The notes below the pieces were generated by a model, which was given only the letters and a program-made list of their open reading frames with translations, did no database searches and was not told the origin of the DNA. Made by a program: the position numbers and the translations under genes. A DNA stretch of 10,839 nt from Ichthyophonus hoferi (lineage: Eukaryota; Opisthokonta; Ichthyosporea; Ichthyophonida; Ichthyophonidae): contig NAOQ01000388.1 of assembly GCA_002751075.1 (NCBI GenBank), positions 1-10,839 of the forward strand, given 5' to 3'. This document shows positions 8,501 to 10,839 of the stretch, piece after piece. Within the stretch, counting starts at the first letter, position 1; each line of letters starts with the position of its first letter.

Positions 8501-9459
8501 TCCAAGTGCCACCTCTGTTCCAGTAGCTGTTCATACTGCGCAATCTGCTTTGGGTTGGGTACAAGCTCATCTTTTCGTACCTTGTGACCGACTGCGCTTC
8601 CCTCTGCCTCCTTTGCCACCTGCTCTGCCCATTTTCTTTCCGCTCTACTCAAGGGCTTCATACCTGACTTTCTTTTGCCCGCGCCAGTATGTCCAATGTG
8701 TCCAGTGTATGCTATATCTTTAAACCGATTCAATTCAAGGACCAAAGCACTTAGGAGCTGTCCAAAGGCGCCATGCTTATCTTCCTTCAAACTCTTCTGG
8801 TCGCGTGGTGCTATATCTCTTTCATTTATCTTGGCAAGTTTTGGAATATAAATTTTGAAGTCTATGTCTTCCCCTCGCTTTCTCTTGTCCATGTTCGAGT
8901 TTGGACTTTGATTGCCTGACCAAGAGGGAGGGAAGGAGGTGGAAGGACGATATGGCGAGTCCTGGTATGTTGCTGTTGCTGCTGTAGGAAGGACGGTGGA
9001 ACTTTGGTATGAGTAGGGTTGATAGGGAGTGGTGGTACTAGGATGTTTATAAGGAACATAAGGATAGTAGTACGGGTATAGATAATAGGGTGGGTGTTGT
9101 GAGTTTGGCATGGGCCCGTAAGGGTACGGGTAGCCTGAGGTATAGGGGGAATTTGGAGATTGTTGTGGGGCTGGTCTGGGTCCATAAGGGTATGGCGGGT
9201 AGGTAGCAGTATAGTTGGCTTGAGAGCCTTGTTGTTGGGATGGAACGGGTCCGTAAGGATAGGTATAGCCTGTGGCATAGGGGGGCTGGGAAGAATGATG
9301 CAGGGGAGCCTGTGCAGAAACAGCATGTGCAGTATGTTGCGATGGCTGCTCAGGCGGCGATGATTGGGTAGATGATGACCTCGGGTGAGAAAGCGGGTGG
9401 TGTGGATGAGTTGCTGTAGGAGTCAAAGAACGTATGGGCTTCTGGTCGGCTTCTTCCAT
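5531..9459 (-). CDS. Unrecognised 647-aa protein with prion-like N-terminus, four exons
   Basis: Exons on the - strand are 9459-8260, 7601-7501, 6430-6325 and 6067-5531, in phases 0, 2, 0. The CDS is 1944 bases including TGA. The start ATG is in strong context (GACAATGG). Residues 1-190 are low-complexity, rich in Pro, Tyr, Gln, Ser and His, with YPYGP at 67-71, 90-94 and 112-116. A basic DKRKR at 191-195 could be a nuclear signal. Residues about 195-500 look folded: SRAERKWAEQVAKEAEG (271-287) is probably helical; PGWALEITKTSYHSDWGFYS (366-385) looks like beta strands; then QFRLVLKSTDTFWKSEFPEA and IWFKPTTY. Cys pairs occur at SCHQAC (exon 2 end) and CSKC (486-489). An acidic Ser-rich stretch follows (about 500-515), then a disordered tail. 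I recognise no family; a nuclear or RNA-related role is only a guess from composition. Confidence 0.82.
6068..6324 (-). other. Third intron of the - strand gene
   Basis: The donor is GAG|GTGAGT, with the intron starting at 6324. The acceptor is CTTTTAG, ending at 6068. On the coding strand ACACTAACC lies about 30 bases before the acceptor, followed by a pyrimidine run, which makes a textbook 3' splice site. Phase 0. Confidence 0.88.
6431..7500 (-). other. Second intron of the - strand gene, with uncertain acceptor
   Basis: The donor is GCAG|GTAAAT at 7500. The acceptor ATCACAG ends at 6431, but it lacks a good pyrimidine run. TTAG and TTCAG, 9 and 18 bases further in, keep the same frame and would start the exon at 6421 or 6412, removing three or six residues. 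At 1070 bases it is the longest intron seen here. Retaining it gives a stop immediately after the exon. Confidence 0.75.
7030..7490. repeat. Long purine-rich tract (pyrimidine-rich on the transcribed gene's coding strand)
   Basis: Roughly 450 bases on the + strand are dominated by A and G (AGAAAAAGAAAA, GAGAGAGAT, GAGAACGAGAAC patterns). The tract sits inside the second intron of the - strand gene. It produces a long spurious Leu/Ser/Phe-rich open frame on the - strand. Confidence 0.85.
7602..8259 (-). other. First intron of the - strand gene
   Basis: The donor is TTCAG|GTGAGAG at 8259, a strong match. The acceptor AATACTCAG ends at 7602. Phase 0 joins SDLVASVQ to VNWQPYLRKD. If retained, translation continues in frame for 49 codons to a stop at 8110-8112. 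Unlike the next intron, part of this one (about 7825-7920) is C/T-rich on the + strand, against the direction of the gene; see the open block at 7924-8136. Confidence 0.85.
7924..8136 (+). other. Open block on the opposite strand inside an intron, behind an acceptor-like signal
   Basis: On the + strand, nearly 100 bases of C/T-rich sequence end in CTTTCTAG at 7923, resembling the PMT acceptors. An open stretch of 70 codons follows, to TAG at 8134-8136. It includes EPQGYLYPVLSYPYF and, near its end, CPYPSAPSYYNGHGP, with rising GC content. Other frames are also partly open, so composition may explain the openness. AAG|GTATTG near 8053 could act as a donor. No partner exons were found, so this may be chance or an antisense transcript. 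Confidence 0.2.
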
Positions 9460-10276
9460 TGTCTTCTTTTTGTTGTTTAAACACGAGTGTAAAGAACGCT
9501 TGTTGCCAGTTATTGTAAAATCTTCCCTAAATAAGCTTCTGGTTTCAACTTGTAGAATACAGCAATGCTATATTAACTATTCGCACCACACAAGACTACC
9601 ATCCTAACGAAACAGTGTTCATAAGAAATAGCGTGCTTATTAATAGTACCACTGGAGAGCATATATTTGTTTATATTGGTTTTTAACGGTTAGCAGATAC
9701 ACACTGTAATATGGTTGGTTTGATTCCATACCAGATTGACTTAAACTGAAATCGTAGTCGATCGATGGACGATTAGTTGTACACTAAACTTAATTCGATT
9801 AAGACTATTCATTGGTTAGCTAAAGAATTTTGTAAACATTATTGCCAATAGTATTAAGTCTTAGTATTTATTATGACCATATTGGGTTATTAATGAACTT
9901 GCAAGCACAAGTGGCGGCTAACATGCGAGAGGTTAATGAGCCATCCAATTCCAGCTTACAGATTCATTGTCAAATATAAATATTAAGAGCAGTTACTATC
10001 ACCTAGTCTTGCATATATATAAGCAACCACAGGACCTATGAATACAAATACACACACACATACATACACATACTTTATTACTATGCACACATCGTTTATT
10101 ATTACTACTTATAATAATATATTTCTTTCCCTTTTTACCTAATCTGTTTTCATCTTATCCCCTATATTTAGCCATCCCATTCACCCCTACAGTAGGTAGA
10201 CTAATATTTATCTGCCCACAGTCCTCAACCTAGTCCTAACGCCCGTAGAAGTCATTTTTATTTTTTTCTTTGTGAG
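9460..10276. other. Upstream region of the - strand gene
   Basis: There is no convincing coding sequence on either strand. The 5' UTR and promoter of the - strand gene must lie here. Just upstream of the start codon is the palindrome GTTTAAAC (near 9475) and an A-rich leader. I see no clear TATA box. CA/TA simple sequence occurs around 10048-10072. Confidence 0.6.
9789..9803. repeat. Short perfect inverted repeat
   Basis: CTTAAT-TCG-ATTAAG, six-base arms with a three-base loop, about 330 bases upstream of the - strand start codon. It could be a dimer-binding operator-like site, but an arm this short arises often by chance in AT-rich DNA. Confidence 0.3.
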
Positions 10277-10520
10277 ATCGGGGGGTTTCCTTCTGCAATC
10301 CCAGGAGGTATTGCATTTCTCAATTCCAGGTAAGTTTCTTCTCTATAATTCATGGAGTAAATGGGCAACTACACATCTTTACATTATCAATAAGCCTTTT
10401 ATATAATTATAGCTGCTGTCTGGTCCCTTCGGATATTATCCATTATCCACCATGTATGTAGGAGTTCACACTAGCCTATTAGATTCACAATTACACTATA
10501 CAGCCGTTCTTTGTGTGTAG
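10277..10520 (+). CDS. Possible two exons of an unidentified + strand gene
   Basis: A T-rich run ends in TTTGTGAG at 10276. After 53 bases there is a near-perfect donor, CCAG|GTAAGT, at 10330. An 83-base intron-like gap with an ATTATAG acceptor (10412) leads to 35 open codons (LLSGPFGYYPLSTMYVGVHT at the start) and TAG at 10518-10520. A phase-0 join is open in one frame (NPRRYCISQFQ-LLSGPFGYY). I see no upstream partner exon or start and recognise no family. It may equally be a spliced untranslated leader or chance. Confidence 0.2.
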
Positions 10521-10839
10521 CATCTCTATATTCTGTCACGGTCAACAGGGGGTTTTCAGTCAGCTGTAAGACAGATACAGAAGTGTAGAGTACATGATAA
10601 GAGGCCAATAAGGTGAACGGGAAAGTCAAACTGATAGATATTAAATGGGAAATATTATAACTGGGCCTACCCTGGCATGTAAATTTGGCAGAGAAAGAGA
10701 TACATGGATGACTATGTAGAAAAAGAGAGATAAGAGAACTGGCTTAGATGTCCAGCGGCGAGTTCAGTATAATGTATAATCAATTAATTTTTTTATAAAT
10801 ACAGAATACACACCGGCAAAGTAACTATACAAATATATT

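Noticed and set aside
8862-9363. Other-frame ORFs (154 and 67 codons) over the first exon of the - strand gene
   Set aside because: They are shadows of the repeat-rich true frame, which is longer, has the good start context and continues through three further exons.
1-10839. tRNA, rRNA, CRISPR, terminal repeats of mobile elements
   Set aside because: I looked for these on both strands and saw no cloverleaf, conserved rRNA stretch, spaced direct repeat array or long terminal repeat. Decayed elements in the intergenic region cannot be excluded by eye.

Overview
The window is nuclear DNA from an intron-rich eukaryote, most likely a fungus, possibly an early-diverging one. The basis is AT-rich non-coding sequence, introns of 257 to about 830 bases with GT...AG ends and TACTAAT/CTAAC-type branch sites, and a protein O-mannosyltransferase with the fungal-style motif LFLHHYLPA. 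Introns of this length are unusual for most yeasts and filamentous ascomycetes. No species is claimed.

Left part (1-3303, + strand): the 3' end of a protein O-mannosyltransferase (PMT, GT39 family) gene. Single open frames show it poorly because it is cut into at least five short exons: 1-155, about 986-1087 (or from 926), 1597-1751, 2450-2577 and 3119-3303. All splice phases match. The joined peptide runs from the end of the MIR domain through the C-terminal membrane helices to a normal stop. The N-terminal half, with the catalytic first loop, lies outside the window.

Middle (3304-5530): 2.2 kb between two convergent genes. It contains no convincing intact gene, a TAA microsatellite, and a few short protein-like open stretches, one with a Walker A-like GSYYTGKT.

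Right-centre (5531-9459, - strand): a four-exon gene for a 647-residue protein I do not recognise. It has a Pro/Tyr/Gln/Ser-rich prion-like N-terminus with three spaced YPYGP repeats, a basic patch DKRKR, a folded-looking core with scattered Cys pairs, and a disordered acidic/Ser-rich tail. The three introns (658, 1070 and 257 bases) are phase-consistent. The first intron can be read through in frame for 49 codons, and it also holds an open block on the opposite strand behind a strong splice-acceptor-like signal. The second intron is a long strand-asymmetric purine/pyrimidine tract.

Right end (9460-10839): upstream region of the - strand gene, with only weak hints of exons of a further + strand gene near 10277-10520.

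The two main genes converge. Nothing in the sequence shows that they share a pathway: PMT works in the ER lumen on secretory proteins, while the second protein looks nuclear or cytoplasmic.
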